64,000 nt of DNA from Paramacrobiotus metropolitanus (GCF_019649055.1 NW_026570352.1:186001-250000); one strand, 5' to 3'; counted from the stretch's first letter, positions 1-11,878 are shown. The notes: a model not told the origin generated them from the sequence alone. Translations and numbers: made by a program.

Positions 1-852
1 TTTGCCCAATCGAGTACTGTTAATGCATGTGTAAACTCTGCTATGTTGCCGCTGTTTATTTTCCATTTTGCCAACGATCGAATCTTTATCTTAAAACGCT
101 TTACACTTAAGCAAAACTGAAATCCAATATGATCGTTAGTGACAGAAGGTGGACAAATGGGTACGGCTGCCTCGTAAACGAAGCTAGTACTTAACAAACA
201 AAGGTCAAGACAGTTTGATTCCCTGGTAGGAAAATTAATCAACTGGGACAAATTAAATTCTTTAAGTGCGCGTAGCAGTTCCCGACTAACTGGCATAGCT
301 GCTGTTTTGCTATGCCAATCTATATCAGGTAGATTGAAGTCACCCATAACGATAGTTCTAGCAAACATCGCCGGCGAAAAGCGCTTACGTAAATGCTCAA
401 TTAAAGTGCGAACGGAAGATTTACAAGTGGAGGGTGGAGCATAAAAACCAAGAATAAAAATATTCAGGGTTACAGATTCAACACAAACAATTTCAAGAGA
501 AGAATCTTCCAGATCAGTTCTACGAAAAGCATTCAACGATTTGCGAACAACAATTGCTACACCACCATGACCATCTTTTCTTGGCTGACGAAAAACATTA
601 AACGACCGAAGGTCAGCGAACCATGCATCCGGGTAAGATGACTTGTCCCACGTCTCAGTTAAAACGGTTACATCACTGTCGCGACAGAACAATTTTACCT
701 GGGCTCTTTTATTTTTTACGCTATTGACGTTACAACATCGTAAACGGATCTTTATATTACGGTCACGACTTTTTTTTCAAAAATGCACTGTTGTTTGGGA
801 AATTAGTAACATTCGTAGTATCGCTAAGAACTCTCTCTAGTTCCGGGTTCAT
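1..852 (-). pseudogene. LINE ORF2, N-terminal endonuclease domain, partial
   Basis: The first ATG (852-850) overlaps the ORF1 stop as ATGA, a termination-reinitiation layout known from several LINEs. The frame reads about 27 codons to an eight-A run (forward T run near 770-777), shifts by one there, then stays open from 776 to the window edge. Visible endonuclease motifs are LTETW near the N-terminus, GHGGVAIVVR, the catalytic-loop GDFNLPDIDW, and SVTNDHIGF (SDH-like) near the C-terminus of the domain. The enzyme nicks target DNA to prime reverse transcription. RT is not in view. Confidence 0.88.
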
Positions 853-2023
853 GCTCCGTTTTTTCGATAAGAATTGTAAAAAGTTCTCGAATTTTTCAGA
901 TTAACGTAAAGGTCACACCAATCATGGGCAAAGGCCGAATGTGGTTTTTGCTGCGAGAATTTTTCATTTTTTTGACAGTTTATGCAAATGCAATCAAACT
1001 GATCATTTTCAGGACATTCGGAAGAAATGTGATCTTTCGCACAATAAGCACACACCGGCTTGTTCTTACAGGTGCGCTCGACATGGAAATATTCGCAGCA
1101 CTTTAGGCACTGCGGTACATAAAAATGGTCCATAACAGGGCACAGAAACCAACCCAATTTAATCGACCTTTTCTCATTCAGAACGGCTCTTGAAAACTCA
1201 TCAACGTCAATAACAATAGCGTACGTTTCGCGGTCCTTTTTGCTACTTTTCAGCGTAGTTACAATTTTCACCTCACTGTGATCGGAAAGGTTTTTCGAGA
1301 TCAGTTCATTAATGAAAGATTCCGTTGTCATGCTAAGTGGTACTCTCCGAACAATCATCCTGAACTTACGCGGCTTTGGTTTCTGAACAGATATTTCTAG
1401 CTTATCGGCATGGTGGTTAAACATGGTTTCGCCTTTTTCAGCATCTTCTTTACTTTTGAACTCAACAAGTACAGACTTACCGGATGCCGGTCGGATGCGG
1501 GTAATATTGGCAGAATCCATTCCTTCAGGAGCACGTTGGTGAGCGTCTGACAGAATGACGTCATCTCGGTTGCAGATTTCCGGGCGCGGCTGGATGGCGC
1601 TATGGTCTTCGGTTTCAGCAGCAGGACATTTTTATTTGCAGGCTGTGGCGGAGCTTTGGTGTTAACCGCTTCGGCATAGGTCCGATTTGCATGACGAGAT
1701 TCAGGTTGCTGAGGAACATGGGAAAGGGTTTGGTCCAGTGTCGATGGGAGGTCGACCTCGAGTAGTAGTTTTGCAAGCTTCTCTTTTTCCGTCTTCAGTT
1801 CTGTTTCTGCTTTCAACGCGACTTCATGGATGCGAATGTGGTGATTTTTCAGCAGCGATGGAATCTGCAGCAGGGCGTCTTTGTGGCTGTTCAAGAGTTT
1901 TCCCAGTTTGGTGTTTCCATTGGATACAGCGAATAATTCATCCAAGATACCGTGTAACACATCGGTTAGCTCGACGAAAGTAAAATTAGACAAATCTTCA
2001 TCTTCATTATCATCATTACCCAT
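849..2023 (-). pseudogene. LINE ORF1 (gag-like RNA-binding protein), one frameshift
   Basis: Two overlapping frames (2023-1397 and 1520-849) together make one ORF1 protein of about 390 residues. The N-terminal half is rich in charged and heptad-like residues, suggesting a coiled coil. After the shift at about 1515-1525 an RRM-like stretch follows. The C-terminus has two canonical knuckles, C-x2-C-x4-H-x4-C (CLKCCEYFHVERTC) and C-x2-C-x3-H-x4-C (CAYCAKDHISSEC), then a third Cys/His cluster. In LINEs this protein binds element RNA and forms the RNP. Its TGA stop overlaps the ORF2 ATG. The frame change could be an indel or, less likely, programmed frameshifting. Confidence 0.8.
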
Positions 2024-2579
2024 GTTAAGTATTTACAAGCAAATGGAGTAGGCAAAAATTAAAAGGTCACCGTTGTTTCGCTATAGCTAGGTCAACCAGG
2101 ATACGATTTTAGAGTGTGTTAAAAGTTAGATCCGTATGCTAGTTGCTCAAAAGCTAACTGTGTTTCGATCGGATAACTAACGGATGTTTCGATCTGTGTC
2201 TGTATTTTGACTATTTCTATGCGAGCTCTAGAGTAGAATTCCACCGCAACATGTCTGAGCAGGAATGTGCGACTAACTTTTGTTTTGTCCCTTATGTCCC
2301 TACTAGATCTTAAGATCCTGCCAGGAGAATGATCCGCGCATAGTTTCCGAATTCGGCCAGATACGCTGGAGTGTGGATACAATGCAGGACAAGAATTTAG
2401 ACAAGCTGACCAAACTGACGCTCTGTGCTTTACAGCGGGAAATGGCACGGCAGCAGCACTCAAACTGATCTGCTTCCGGCTAACCCATGTGTCCGCTCCA
2501 GTGGTGGTTATTCACCACCTTATTGCTCGAGGGCGAGCGTTAGTCCGGGGGCAGTTGTCGCGCATTTCCAATGGTAAAA
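2024..2579. other. LINE 5' flank or UTR; no clear gene
   Basis: This probably includes the LINE 5' UTR. A minus-strand frame of 114 codons (2463-2119) is open but resembles nothing I recognise and has no codon or motif support. Where the LINE ends on this side is not visible. Confidence 0.4.
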
Positions 2580-2674
2580 ATTATTGACGTACAGTTGGCA
2601 ACGGAACCGTACATTATTTTCCCATTAAATGGGAAAATAATGTACGGTTCCGTTGCCAACTGTACGTCAATAAT
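2580..2674. repeat. Perfect 47-bp inverted repeat with 1-nt centre
   Basis: Arms 2580-2626 and 2628-2674 are exact reverse complements with a single base (2627) between them. Transcribed RNA would form a near-continuous 47-bp hairpin. It could be a tiny foldback element, a double-strand-break repair product, or an assembly artefact. It lacks the loop of a normal pre-miRNA. Confidence 0.9.
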
Positions 2675-4045
2675 ACATATGTCAATAAATTCAGTGGACC
2701 AAGTGGTCCAATGGGAATGATGGCTTTGTGAAACTGGAAAAGTGCTTCACTACACTTAACCAAATGCTTTTCCACAACTAATGCTGTTCACGGTGTTGTG
2801 TTATCTATCCAGTAGTGAGCTTATTTTGGACATGATTATAAACAAAAATTTGTCGTGCATCTCAAAAGCAGAGAACCAAATGCTTTTTAGCAGACGTACT
2901 CGTATGTGTACATGTATTATATTGTATTAAATTTCAAAATAATATTTCGAGTACAACCTGCATGAACAGTATCGACAAAACCAATCCTTGCGCTACTGAA
3001 TTCACATTTACTCGTGAGAGCCGGAATGGCTGGCATTTTTGCCGTGTAAACGCTATTTGTTTGTATTATATGTTTGTCACGGCTGAAGTTAGTACGCTTA
3101 ATACGTATTTTCTTGGTTTAATTTAATGAAACAGTACTTCAATAGTACGATGGCTGCCATCGTATTGTACGGTACATGCAGTAGGCGATCCTGCAGTATG
3201 CGCATTTGTGCTTCTGGGATTCTAACACTTCGTATTTCCGAATTCAGCTGAATACTTTGAACTGATTCCCAGGCCTGAGTTTTCTCTGCAGAAAGGTTTC
3301 CGTGAAAATGATTTATTGTATTTAAAACAGCCTGTTTTATAAATATATCTTCTGTTCAGTTGTTTGCCAGGAATAATTTAAGGTCATCGCGTGCCCGGTT
3401 ATCCGGGTTAAATACGATCAACATGGACAGCATTCGTTTTTCTGCGTTACTGATTTATTACCGGTAATAATCGATCGCACTTGCAGGGAATAATTTCGGG
3501 ATGCAACATCAGTTCTCCGTAAATAATTATCTGGATGTTGCTGTTTCCGTAGGTTATCGATCCGAGCACTCTTTGCAGATGCCGCACAAATGTAAGTTAA
3601 ACCTGGCGCACTTGTACCGCTGGACGCGTCATTTGAAAGCCGTGAGAGGCTGAAGGATCTGCAGCATCTATCGTCTACATATCCGGTTTCTCCACTGAGC
3701 CAATCGGTGGCACTATTCTAATCTTCAACGCATTAGGCACAGGAATACTCGTATAAAGGAACGTTATTCCTGACATATTGTAGCAGTCTGTTGGATTTTA
3801 CTGGCGAGATTGTTGCTTCGTCTGGGCGCTCCTCTAGATTTGCCATTGGTCTTTCGACGTCTTTCGACGTAATCCGTCTACTGCTGCTATAAGCCTCTAA
3901 GAGACGGTTTCCCCGTCATTAGTGGTTCTTCTTCACTATACATCTGAATATCGTGGTACAAATATCTTCGCTCTTCTCTGTACTCCTGCCGCTATTCTGA
4001 AGAAATCCTATCCAATTTTCTGCCACACAACCTGTAACAGTCTCC
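2675..4045. other. Intergenic, 5' flank of first BTB gene
   Basis: No coding signal seen. Around 3716-3735 there is a stretch (TTCTAATCTTCAACG) resembling the conserved upstream module II found before the later array genes, so part of this is likely promoter or 5' UTR of the gene at 4046. Confidence 0.4.
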
Positions 4046-5200
4046 ATGATGTCGTGGTTAAAACGTTTCACCCGTGGTATATTCAATTATCCACCCTCCA
4101 ATGCTCCAAACTCGGTTGTGCACGGCAACCTGACACGGAGTGTCACTCTCTATTACCAGATTCCCACGGCGCAGTTTGCTGGCAAGCGGTCATCCCATCA
4201 CGACGACTACGGACGAGACTATTGGATATACTCAGCGGACTTTGAGGTGGAAAAGCAATGGAACTACCCGGAAATCCCCCAGTCAATGTGGATCGTTAGC
4301 ATGGAAGTCGAGCCCAGTCTCGTCACCCGACAACATCTCAACACGCTTTTGGAAGGTGCACGGGCTCCGCGAGCCAAAGTAGCTCCCAAAGCCGGTTACA
4401 GTGGACTGGTAAGCCCGTATGAGATTACCGTGGAAGGGAAAGTTAGGTAAGACTAACAGATATACCGACACGCGGTACTTTACTTGTTAGTTCCTTTATT
4501 GGCTGCTTCTATTAAAATCGACACTAAATTTTTTTCTTGCAGTGCGTCCAACAATGATCCATTCACTTGCACCAGCATCGCCATCGGACCTACTGGATGG
4601 GCGTACTCTGCAGTAGCCAAAGACGACACCAAGTTGGCCCATTTGATGTGTTGTAAAACGACTGTCGACGAAAACGGTCACAGCCACCAGTCTCCGGCTT
4701 TGATCGCGGGATATGTTTACGTCAGACTGACGTTTCGTATCCAGCAGCACGAGCGCCACGATCTACAGCGTCTACTGGATTCCGGTTTGATGGCTGATTG
4801 TACCCTGGTTGCCCAGGACGGCCGCAAATTTTCAGCGCATCGCGCCATTCTGGCAGTACAGTCGCCGGTGCTGACGGAAATGTTGCAAAATAACAAACAT
4901 GACAAAATCTCCGGTCTGTCCATCACGGTGGACACCGATGGGGCTTTGTTGGAAATACTTGTACGGTTTGCGTATACGCGAAAAGTATTGCACACGGCCG
5001 ATGAGAGGCTGGAAGAGTTGTGGATGGCAGCGGATAAATTCGAGATGAAGGAGCTGGCAGCCGCTTGTGAGTGCCGTATGATGGCTGGCGTTGACGTGGG
5101 CAACGCGATGCGGTACTATGCGTTCGCTCGGAAATTCGGTTTGGCGAAACTGCAACAAAGCATCGCACGATGCATCGGCAAGAATCCAGTGGATGCCTAA
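4046..5200 (+). CDS. BTB adaptor protein, array gene 1 (SPOP/TDPOZ-like)
   Basis: Two exons: 4046-4446 and 4543-5200, with a 96-bp GT-AG intron in phase 2 that joins codon AG|T (Ser). The start could be 4046 or the adjacent ATG at 4049, which matches paralogues beginning MSWL. Exon 1 encodes a roughly 130-residue domain with YQIPTAQF, VEKQWNYPEIPQS and APRAKVAPK blocks in the position where SPOP-like proteins have a MATH domain. Exon 2 finishes that half (IAIGPTGW; YVYVRLTF) and then carries a BTB domain (LMADCTLVAQDGRKFSAHRA; AVQSPVL; FAYTR; CECRM), ending IGKNPVDA. BTB-SPOP proteins dimerise and recruit CUL3 while the N-terminal half picks the substrate; for this gene that role is inferred. 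The frame is intact. Confidence 0.85.
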
Positions 5201-6124
5201 CTACATACGTTATTACCATAAGACGTGTAACATGTTTCGCTTGAACGCTTTTCATTTTTCGTGCTGCGTATTAAACGGTTTAATGCTTGTAAAGGTTTGG
5301 TGGTACGCTCCTCATTTAGGTACTCCCACGTAAATTATCTTATTACAAGGTTACTTTATAATTTATACGAGCTTTGCTGTGCAGTCATACTGTCGTCCCG
5401 AGCAGGTTCAAACGCTCTAATCTAACAAAAATGCTTTAGTATTGATACGTTTATCGTTACTTTGCTTAGAAATCCACAGTATGGTCTGCGTATGCGCATT
5501 CCGCTAAGACCTTAATCTAATACGCCGATAAGAAAGAAATTTATTCCTCTCATTAATCTCCTTCTCTATATAGTGGTGGTTCTCTGATGGTGCAAGACTG
5601 CAAGCCTCATATTTTAATTACCACGGAGCACGGAGAAATTCTTTGGTTTTATATTTGACTGTAGACACAAGAAACAGATACTCGTAAATGGCTTTACCGG
5701 TTCCAACCGCTGATGTACATTCGGTTATCAGTACTTTGATTTTATTCGTCTGGAAGTATTGCTGCGTTAAGTTTTCGTCCGTTTCGTTTGAGCAGTGTCA
5801 TTCACCTTTGCTTTTGGGTGAACATTCACCTTTGCTTTTGGTTGAACAGTTACTTTGCCACAACACTCGTACTGAAATAAATATGCGAATAAAAAGCGAA
5901 ACTGAAAAACCAATACCGAACCCAAAATTCAGAAATACTACTGAAATCCTAATTGGCCACACACGATTTTGCCGTTGCTACAACTTAATACGCACAAAAT
6001 GTTGTAAACCTGGCTACTATACATTTTCAAGCAGAATAATTGATCCATAATAGCTTCGATGGCTAACCGGCATTTGGCCGTAACAAAGGAGGTCTTCGAA
6101 AATGCTCCGTGGCACCTGATTTGA
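5201..6124. other. Intergenic, no gene seen
   Basis: Short open frames only. A 24-bp direct repeat in two copies (CATTCACCTTTGCTTTTGG core) lies at about 5808-5857. ATTAAA at about 5269 may be the poly(A) signal of the gene before it. Confidence 0.5.
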
Positions 6125-6584
6125 CAATAATCGATATATGAGTCAACTGGCTGTGATTCAGATTTCGAAGAACGTAAGGCGTTTTGACACGGCAATGTAA
6201 GTCTGCCGCTATCCCAGTGTTTTATCGATCGAGACGGGTTCGACAGATATATTATTGTTTAAGGCACGCATGCATCTGTACGATTGCTCCATGGAACAGA
6301 GTCACAATTATAACCCTGCAGCAGCATTCTAATTTTCAACCGTCTAAAGCAGAGCAAATTTTCCGAAGTTGTGTCTCCAACGGCACCGATGTTGCGCTAC
6401 TCCGTACTCGTATTCAGCAGTTGACATTTTCACTTTACGATACAGATACTCTGTACAAATACTCGGTTCCTATAATTTTACAACAGAAGAAGCCCGATTT
6501 ATTTTGAACTACAGGACTAACAAGGGTGTACGCTGCCACCGGAACTGTCTTCGGGTTTATTTGTTAAAGTTATTCTATAGTATC
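6125..6584 (+). promoter_or_regulatory. Conserved 5' flank of array gene 2 (modules I and II)
   Basis: Module I (about 6125-6170: AATAATCGAT ... CTGGCTGTGATTCAGATTTC) and module II (about 6328-6362: TTCTAATTTTCAACCGTCTA then AGCAGAGCAA) recur at similar distances before the starts of array genes 3, 5 and 6. They are either retained promoter/5' UTR elements or simply part of the duplicated unit. No TATA box can be assigned confidently. Confidence 0.5.
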
Positions 6585-8389
6585 ATGTCGTGGCTGAACT
6601 TGAAACAATATTTCATCCGTGACAAATCTAGCCGATCCTCCCGGAACCTCCCAAAGTCGGCGCTGCACAGCAACTGTACACGGAGCGTCACTTTCGTCTA
6701 CCAGATCCCTACATCACAATTTGTTGGCAAGCGATTACGCAACTGGGATGTTGGATATGCAGGGTCCGATTGGGTGTTCTCAGCCGATTTTCTAGTGGAA
6801 AACCAATGGAACTTTCCGGAAATTCCCCAGTCAATGTGGACCGTCCGCATGGTAGTTGATGGCGATATTGTAACGGACCATTCCAGTCTGCTGTTCAACG
6901 ATGAATACACTCCGCAAGCCAAAGTGGTTCCCAAGAAAGGTTACGAAGGACTGGCCAGCTCTGGTGAAATTGTGGTGGAAGGGAAAGTTAGGTAAGAAAC
7001 TGTCCAGAGTTTGCCGAAAGTTGCGACAGCGCCTAATGCCATTTTAATTTGAAAAATTTTTCGAAATTACAACTACACATACGGCTGAAATTCATACAGT
7101 AATGAGTCTTTCCTGAAATTATTTGAAATCGAGCTTGAAACTTGAACAATATCATTATTTTTTGCATAATTTCTTCAGAAATTCTAAAGCCTTACATTTA
7201 GGCGTTAAATGGTTAAAAAAATATTTCTCGTCGGTTTTAACATTTTATCAGCTGCCTTTCGCGAAGTCTGCTTTATGTCTTCCTTCGTATTTTCTTCGTT
7301 TAAAATTATTTTGTTATGACTTTATTATAACAAAATCATAACTGATCCATGTTAAACCATTACAAAGTACAAACACAAATCGGCACAAAACAGACTTTAA
7401 AATTTATTCTTCACAACCAGAGATTGCGCATACAAACTGTACTGCACCAAAAATAAGTGTCAATCTAAGCCAATCATCCGATGATATCGATTTTAAAAAA
7501 GTAAAAAGTGTATTTAAACACAGTTTGGAAGCGCGTGCTTTCGCAGCAGATTTACATGAATCTGCCACCATGCGCACGGAAACTTTCGTTCACTCTGCGC
7601 AGAACCTGTTGAGCAAGATGTTACACTGCATTGCACTGGGACATTACCATGTGCGATTTAAACGCATTGGAACTAGCGCTAATAAACGCTTAGAATCTGC
7701 GAGACTCTTCTAGCTATCTGTTTTACCGTAGTGCAACCGAAAGCGATCCGTCCACCTGCACTACCATCGCCATCGGACCGGATGGATGGAAGCATTCGGC
7801 CGCTGTTAAGGAGGACATCGAACTGGCGCATTTATTCTGCTGCAAAGCAGTTGTCGATGAAAAAGGTGTCAGTCGTCAGTATCCGGCTTTAATGGACGGG
7901 ACCATCTATGTCAGACTGACCTTTCACGTCCAGCAGCACGAGCGCCATGATCTGCAGCGTCTACTGAATTCTGGTTTAATGACAGACTGTACACTGGTTG
8001 CTACGGATGGCCGGAAGTTTCCAGCGCATCGCGCCATCCTGGCAGTACAGTCGCCGATGCTGACGGAAATGCTGCAGAACCGCAAGAATGAGAAAATCGG
8101 TGGCTTGTTCGTCGCTATGGACGCTGATGGGGGGTTGGTGGAAATTCTTGTCCGGTTTGCGTACACACGGGAGTTACTGCACACGGCCGATGGAAAACTG
8201 GAAGAATTGTGGATGCTGGCGGAGAAGTTTGAGATGAAAGAGTTGTGCGCGGCATGTGAGTGTCGAATGATGGATGGCGTTGATGGAGGGAACGCGATGC
8301 GCTACTACGCGTTCGCTCGGAAATTTGGCTTGGTGAAACTGCAGCAGATCGTGGGAAAATATATCGGCAAGAATCCAATGGGTGTTTAA
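6585..8389 (+). CDS. BTB adaptor protein, array gene 2 (SPOP/TDPOZ-like)
   Basis: Exons 6585-6991 and 7732-8389 with a 740-bp phase-2 intron (GTAAGA...CCGTAG). The start ATG gives MSWLNLKQYF, as in paralogues. The exon 1 domain shows FVYQIPTSQFVGKR, VENQWNFPEIPQSMWTV and YTPQAKVVPKKGY. Exon 2 encodes the remainder of the N-terminal half (TTIAIGPDGWKHS; IYVRLTFHVQQHERHDLQRLL) and a full BTB domain with its C-terminal helices, ending IGKNPMGV. Exon 2 is exactly 658 bp, the same as in five sister genes. It is a likely CUL3 substrate adaptor by family. The frame is intact, with near-identity to genes 3 and 6 in the BTB exon. Confidence 0.88.
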
Positions 8390-9088
8390 CATTGCTCCTG
8401 TGTCGTAAATGCTTTATGTATCGGTTTTACATCCTAATTAATAATTGTGTTAGCATATACGCACGTCTCAGCTTCTGCAGTTGTAATACTGACGACTTTT
8501 AACGGCTATTTTCGGCAGGAAAAATTGCAGCGTCCCTGCTTCTGTAATATTTTTATCAGTATACATATGTGCAGTACCGCGCATTCATCTCCAGTAATGG
8601 CTTCTTTCATTGCAGAATTTAGTGCTGCGTTTAGAGGTTTAAGGTTATTGGCAATTTCGCCATACTGTTTGTAGTGTACTTAGCAACGTATGGTTCTGTC
8701 AGTTGTATTACTTGAGTTTCTGCGGTCGGTTACGATCTAGCAAGATTCAATAAATCTAGAAATTCCACATATACAGTAATATCACACTGTTGAATGACGC
8801 TGTAATAGGGTCGCAGTGGTGCCTTGGTCCCAATTTCAATGTACTCGTACATGAAATAGTGTTGCGGAAAGTTTGCAAATCATGGATTAAGCCCGACTTG
8901 ATTATTATCTGTACTACATGTTATCAAATTATTTTATTCGTACGTGCATGATTTTTCCGAAACATTGGTAGCTTTTGTGTAACTTCAGTTCATCCTCGTT
9001 TGGTAACTGGTATTACTTATGCTCGACGGCGGGCAAGCCGCTACATTAACAAGATAAGTCCTCAATAATTATCAATTTTCACTGGTTT
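8390..9088. other. Intergenic, no gene seen
   Basis: AT-rich spacer between array genes 2 and 3, with a possible AATAAA-type signal near 8748. No coding or repeat structure recognised. Confidence 0.5.
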
Positions 9089-9503
9089 GATAATAGTCGA
9101 TTCTACTGGCAGTGATTCAGATTCTGGAGTGTATTCGAAACGTGACAACCTAAATTAATTAAGAGTGTATGGTTGCAACGGCTAAACGTTTCAAATTAGG
9201 CATAAGAGCGTACACTAACGAGCAATAATATACGATACGACACACTAATGTACCTAATAAATACCTATACTTAGCGTTTTCTCCGTAGCACTACTTGATC
9301 TAATTTCCAGCCGTATAAAGTAGAGCAACATCCCCGATATATGGCAGCCGTAAGTTGTGTTTTCAATGGCACCCACATGGCGCTCCCGGCTACTCGTATT
9401 AAATACCTTGCAGTTGGCCTTGTGAAATAATCGGGTTCTATACTTTTACAGCAGAGATTTGCAACTTCCTTTTTGTTTGTCACAGTTGTTTTAAGGTTTT
9501 GTC
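9089..9503 (+). promoter_or_regulatory. Conserved 5' flank of array gene 3
   Basis: Module I at about 9089-9127 (GATAATAGTCGATTCTACTG, then CAGTGATTCAGATTCTGG) and module II at about 9298-9332 (TAATTTCCAGCCGTATAAAG then TAGAGCAACA). A third shared stretch, CTCGTATT...TTGTGAAAT, at about 9397-9430 matches the flank of gene 6. Spacing to the ancestral start position resembles genes 2 and 6. Confidence 0.5.
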
Positions 9504-9554
9504 GAATCGTGGCTACAACGCATTAGCCGTGACAACAAGCCCAAGCAGTCATCC

Positions 9555-11290
9555 ATGGACCATCCAAATTTGGCTCTGTACATCAGCCGTACTCGCAGCG
9601 TCACGTTTTCTTATCAGATTCCCACAGCGCAATTTGTGGGCACACGGTCATCCAACGGCAATGGTCGTGGAAAGGGCTGTTGGATTTTCTCGGCGGACGT
9701 GCTGGTGGAAAAACAATGGGACTATCCAGAGATTCCACAGTCAACTTGGACCGTCAGCATGGAAGTGAACACCGACATGGCTGTTGATCGTCCCATTATG
9801 CTGTTGAATGAAGATTACGCCCCAAGAGTCCAGGTTACTCCCAAGGTTGATTACAATGGACTTACCAGCCTTGGTGAAATTGTGGTGGAAGGGAGGGTTA
9901 GGTAAGAAGCTTGGTAATCACCGAGCACAGAGCAATCGAATATTTTGGCATTTTTCAGTTCATTATCTTCCCTACCGAATCGTGTGTACGCAAAGCAGTT
10001 TTACCAATAAGTTAAAAATGTAGTATGAGTAAAAGACAACAGAATCGGAAAGCCCGTCTACGGTTAAACAAATTTAGCAACTAGAAAAGTGCGTCGGTTT
10101 GTCTGGTGTTAAACCGGAGGAAAGCTGCCGGTGCTTTTTAAAAATAAATACGTCGGTAGAAATTAGCAGGCATAAAAAAACCACAGCACAAAATAGGTAA
10201 CATCAATAATTTGTTGGGATTTTACAACACTATTTTGCAATAATGACTCCTTAACTCTGAAGGAAGTTACAGTACCGAACTCGATAATTAAGTAATGACG
10301 TAATAAAGAAGTAATTTCCTTCCCGTAATACAGGCAGACGGGCAGACAGTGATCGATTTTCCTATTTGTGTTTAATTGAAGTCGCTTAAGCAATTGTTAC
10401 AGGACGCCGCTATCGCATCAGAGTTTGCCAGCTGGATACGAAGACAACTATCAGCTCATACCTCCCCCGAGTTTTCCTGTTACTATATAAATAAATCAGT
10501 AATAAAGAGCAACCTTTAGACGTCGCTTCGTTGGCTTCTCAGTCATGTAAAGCGCGCCGCTTTTTTGCTTATTTGAAGTCAAAATAATGCGTTGAATGCT
10601 AGTATGGTGGTTAATTAATTTTGTGGCTGCAGTGCAACCGAAAACGATCCGTCCACCTGTACCACCATCATCATCAGACCGACTGGATGGGCGTATTCTG
10701 CAGCTGCTTTGGACGAGACCAAACTGGCTAATCTGGTGTACTGTAAGGCAGCTGTCGATGATCAAGGTGTTTGTCATCAGTACCCGGCGCTGATGGACGG
10801 GTTCATCCATGTGAAACTAACCTTTCACGTCCAGCAGCATGAGCGCAACGATATGCAGCATCTACTGGATTCCGGCTATATGACAGACTGTGCTCTGGTT
10901 TCCACGGATGGCCGCCACTTTCTAGCGCATCGTGCCATCTTGGCTGTACAGTCACCGGTGTTGACGGACTTGCTAAAAAACAACAAAAACGAGAAAGCCG
11001 CTGGTCTTCTGGTCGCCATGGATGTTGATGGGGGATTGCTAGAAATCCTTGTGCGGTTTGCGTATTCACGAGAGTTGTTGCACACGGCCGATGAAAGACT
11101 GGAGGAGTTGTGGATGCTGGCGGAGAAGTTTGAGATGAAAGAGCTGTGCGTTGCCTGTGAATGCCGCATGATGGGTAGCGTCGATGAGGGGAATGCGGTG
11201 AACTACCACGCGTTCGCTCGGAAATTTAGCTTGACGAAACTGCAGCAAAGCGTGGGCAGATATAATGGCAAGAATCCGATGGGCGTTTAA
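9555..11290 (+). CDS. BTB adaptor protein, array gene 3; ancestral start codon lost
   Basis: Exons 9555-9901 and 10633-11290 with a 731-bp phase-2 intron (GTAAGA...TGCAG). In paralogues the protein starts ATG TCG TGG; here the matching position (9504-9506) reads GAA, though the frame continues open (SWLQR then SRDNKPKQSS). The first usable Met is at 9555, which removes about 17 residues before the domain. Exon 1 carries FSYQIPTAQFVGTR and VEKQWDYPEIPQSTWTVS. Exon 2, 658 bp, is an intact BTB exon ending NGKNPMGV; the invariant YIGKNP is YNGKNP here. It is probably still expressible as an N-truncated protein, but relaxed selection is possible. Confidence 0.8.
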
Positions 11291-11635
11291 CAGACGGACG
11301 GCGTCGCAAAGGCTTTTTATTGCGTTTTTGCGCTGGATACGATCGATCTTAGCGCACTTTCTTTTGCTTATTTTTGCTTTCTTTCTTGGCATTGTGGTGC
11401 TATGCGGTTTCGGCTTTAGATCCTACTCTACTCAAGATGCAGTGTCCTGTTCTTCGCATTAGTTTCACATGCACAACCGCGACAACGCAAGTCGATAGAG
11501 TATGCCCCTTTGTACAAATTGGTCCACCTTTTTGATCACCGTATTCCACGCATTCTGATTCTGCATGCCACTTGTATTCTGTCTGTAATGCACTGTATAT
11601 TCACCATTTTTTCGCTTTTCGTCCACTGTAACGAG
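11291..11635. other. Intergenic, no gene seen
   Basis: 3' flank of array gene 3. The first 180 bp are rich in open frame, but no family is recognised. Confidence 0.45.
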
Positions 11636-11871
11636 TACCCGCAGAGACCTTCAAGTGGCCACCTATGTTAAGTTTTTTTACAACGTAAATAACTTAAAAA
11701 CGGTTCAACCGATTCCAAAATTTTCAAGTATTTTGTATAGAGCAAGTTGTGCTGAACATGCTATACCAAAAAACTGGAAGAAAATCGGTTCTGGGGCCAA
11801 ATAACTGCAGCCTGGCCACTTGAAGGTATGTCGCCCATTGACTTAACATAGGTGGCCACTTGAAGGTCTCT
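11636..11871. mobile_element. MITE with 31-bp perfect terminal inverted repeats
   Basis: Bases 11643-11673 and 11841-11871 are exact reverse complements (beginning AGAGACCTTCAAGTGGCCAC). A partial third copy of the arm lies inside the right end at about 11814-11830. The motif ACGAGTA occurs on both outer sides (about 11629-11635 and 11872-11878) and may be a 7-bp target duplication. No coding capacity. Superfamily uncertain. Confidence 0.7.
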
Positions 11872-11878
11872 ACGAGTA

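Larger units (their letters stand above)
1..2023 (-). mobile_element. LINE (non-LTR retrotransposon), 5' part, cut by window edge
   Basis: Minus-strand non-LTR retrotransposon read from about 2023 down to base 1. It has the usual order: a gag-like ORF1 with zinc knuckles, then ORF2 beginning with an apurinic-type endonuclease. The reverse transcriptase would lie beyond the window edge. The layout and the GDFNLPDIDW endonuclease motif fit Jockey, CR1 or I-type elements; the clade cannot be set without the RT. ORF1 and ORF2 each carry one apparent frameshift, so this copy is probably dead unless the shifts are assembly errors. Confidence 0.88.

Noticed and set aside
2119-2463. 114-codon minus frame upstream of LINE ORF1
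   Set aside because: No motif or codon support; probably within the LINE 5' UTR.
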